The notes below the pieces were generated by a model. It did not search any database, was not told where the DNA came from, and was given only the letters and a program-made list of their open reading frames with translations. A stretch of 8,073 nucleotides of DNA from Burkholderia sp. (GTDB taxonomy: Bacteria > Pseudomonadota > Gammaproteobacteria > Burkholderiales > Burkholderiaceae), in NCBI GenBank assembly GCA_028292565.1, contig JAQGMD010000208.1, forward strand, positions 1-8,073. Direction: 5' to 3'. The position numbers and the translations under genes were made by a program. The number at the start of each line of letters is the position of its first letter. The first letter of the stretch is position 1. Below, piece by piece: positions 7,716 through 8,073 of this stretch.

Positions 7716-7760
7716 AAAAAAAAACGCCGAACCACAGTGAGCATGGCCCACCCGATTCGG
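7716..7760 (-). terminator. Leader intrinsic terminator (attenuator) before nrtA
   Basis: On the minus strand CCGAA (7756-7760) pairs with UUCGG (7727-7731). The interior holds a second perfect stem, GUGGGC (7746-7751) with GCUCAC (7737-7742), around a CAU loop. The structure is followed by CG and a run of nine U (7716-7724). This is a strong Rho-independent terminator lying in the 5' leader rather than after a gene, so it should act as an attenuator. Its 5' arm reuses the 3' arm of the P2 hairpin (7756-7762), so the two structures exclude each other. Confidence 0.88.
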
Positions 7761-7801
7761 ACGCCGTTGTCCAAAGGCCCTAACCAGCTTTGGTTGAGAC
7801 C
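7756..7801 (-). promoter_or_regulatory. ANTAR-responsive two-hairpin antitermination element (P1 and P2)
   Basis: P1 (7776-7801): GGUCU and AACC pair with GGUU and GGGCC around a hexaloop AAAGCU (7786-7791), with one C-A mismatch. P2 (7756-7775): UUUGGAC pairs with GUCCGAA, 7 bp including one U-G pair, around the hexaloop AACGGC (7763-7768). Both hexaloops have A at position 1 and G at position 4, the known signature of RNA bound by ANTAR-domain antiterminators such as NasR, NasT and EutV. P2 overlaps the terminator's 5' arm. Binding of a nitrate-signalled ANTAR protein would hold P2 and let transcription enter nrtA. The cognate regulator is not in the window; NasT with the sensor NasS is the usual partner in betaproteobacteria (inference). 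Confidence 0.88.
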
Positions 7802-7844
7802 GATCGTTGATTGCAGCGCCGACGTTGGCGTTGCCTATCCTTGA

Positions 7845-7860
7845 TGCAATTGGTGTGCCA
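7845..7860 (-). promoter_or_regulatory. Sigma-54 promoter of the nitrate assimilation operon
   Basis: The minus strand reads TGGCACACCAATTGCA, matching the sigma-54 consensus (TGGCACR-N4-TTGCW) at every defined position. The GG of the -24 element (7858-7859) and the GC of the -12 element (7846-7847) are correctly spaced. The predicted start of transcription is near 7834, about 34 nt before hairpin P1. This fits general nitrogen control by NtrC, as in the Klebsiella nas operon. I could not identify a convincing NtrC enhancer site. Confidence 0.87.
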
Positions 7861-7865
7861 GTGTC

Positions 7866-7900
7866 AGGGGACAGAGTTCAGAGATCAGGGATCAGAGTTC
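7866..7900. repeat. Five-unit 7-bp tandem repeat
   Basis: Five consecutive in-register heptads on the plus strand: AGGGGAC, AGAGTTC, AGAGATC, AGGGATC and AGAGTTC (approximate consensus AGRGWTC). They begin 5 bp upstream of the sigma-54 -24 element. As far as I recall, similar CTCTGA/CCCTGATC heptad strings occur as dispersed intergenic repeats in betaproteobacteria, but I cannot check this here. No gene is visible in this stretch. Confidence 0.75.
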
Positions 7901-7991
7901 TCGGGGGGCGGAATGTATCGCTTGAGTGTTTTTTTTGGTGTGTCGGGGGTTTAGGCACCGCGCAGGGATAAGTTGGTCAATTTTGCTGGCC
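7901..7991. other. Gene-free upstream spacer
   Basis: Between the heptad repeat and the palindrome I see no coding region or RNA gene. It contains a G6 run (7903-7908) and a T8 run (7929-7936), without a convincing hairpin ahead of the T-run. This is the region in which an NtrC-type enhancer for the sigma-54 promoter would be expected, but only one weak GCACC half-site (7955-7959) is present. Confidence 0.5.
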
Positions 7992-8073
7992 GTAGCGGGC
8001 GCGTTGCTGCGTTGCTCGTCGTCGCCATAGCTCGCTATGGCTCCTCCTCACGCCTTGCACCGCATCCCGCGAC
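7992..8073. repeat. 82-bp nested imperfect palindrome reaching the window edge
   Basis: The centre is a perfect 8-bp inverted repeat, GCCATAGC (8024-8031) and GCTATGGC (8034-8041), around TC. Exactly 24 bp further out on both sides the sequences pair again: GTAGCGGG (7992-7999) with CCCGCGAC (8066-8073), 7 of 8. The left arm also contains a direct duplication of GCGTTGCT (8001-8016). The symmetry suggests a dispersed palindromic element (REP- or MITE-like) that may continue beyond the window. No reading frame or known transposase is visible. Confidence 0.6.

Noticed and set aside
6643..7740. 365-aa open frame on the plus strand opposite nrtA
   Set aside because: It mirrors nrtA codon structure, has no recognisable domain or ribosome-binding site, and runs through the leader; it is a shadow of a gene with GC-rich third positions.
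7903..7936. T8 run after a G-rich stretch as a plus-strand terminator
   Set aside because: No convincing stem precedes the T-run and no plus-strand gene ends here.
7955..7969. Candidate NtrC enhancer site at about -120 to -135
   Set aside because: Only one half (GCACC) matches; the opposite half GGGAT does not fit GGTGC, so the position is right but the sequence is too weak.

Overview
The window holds an assimilatory nitrate reduction gene cluster, entirely on the minus strand, from what is most likely a betaproteobacterium. The gene order (nrtA-nrtB-[nrtC]-nirB-nirD-nasA), the protein sequences and the style of the intergenic repeats all suggest Burkholderiales, perhaps Oxalobacteraceae. 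The family-level placement is inference; I could not run a search.

Read in the direction of transcription (right to left), 7861-8073 is a gene-free, repeat-rich stretch. It holds a five-unit 7-bp tandem repeat and an 82-bp nested imperfect palindrome that reaches the window edge. Next come a very good sigma-54 (-24/-12) promoter at 7845-7860 and a leader of about 150 nt. The leader folds into two adjacent hairpins with ANTAR-type hexaloops (A at loop position 1, G at position 4). The second hairpin shares bases with an intrinsic terminator that ends in nine U residues just before nrtA. This is the architecture of nitrate-responsive attenuation by ANTAR antiterminators (NasR/NasT type), combined with general nitrogen control through sigma-54. 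No NasT/NasS regulator gene lies in the window.

The structural genes follow: nrtA (Tat-exported nitrate-binding protein), nrtB (inner-membrane permease, broken), nirB (NADH-nitrite reductase large subunit), a 154-bp intercistronic region full of hairpins and a G-quadruplex-capable repeat, nirD (Rieske-type small subunit), and nasA (molybdenum nitrate reductase with a C-terminal BFD-like [2Fe-2S] domain). nirD and nasA overlap by ATGA. nrtB and nirB also overlap by ATGA, but only because nrtB has lost its 3' end.

The main anomaly is that nrtB stops matching its family in the middle of the permease EAA loop and runs straight into the nirB ribosome-binding site. The ATPase gene nrtC that normally sits there is absent. 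The two-step reduction of nitrate to ammonium (NasA, then NirBD) looks intact, while the ABC importer encoded in the same operon looks non-functional. Either the organism imports nitrate another way, or the junction is an assembly error or a strain-specific deletion. The regulatory leader is the most information-rich non-coding element in the window.
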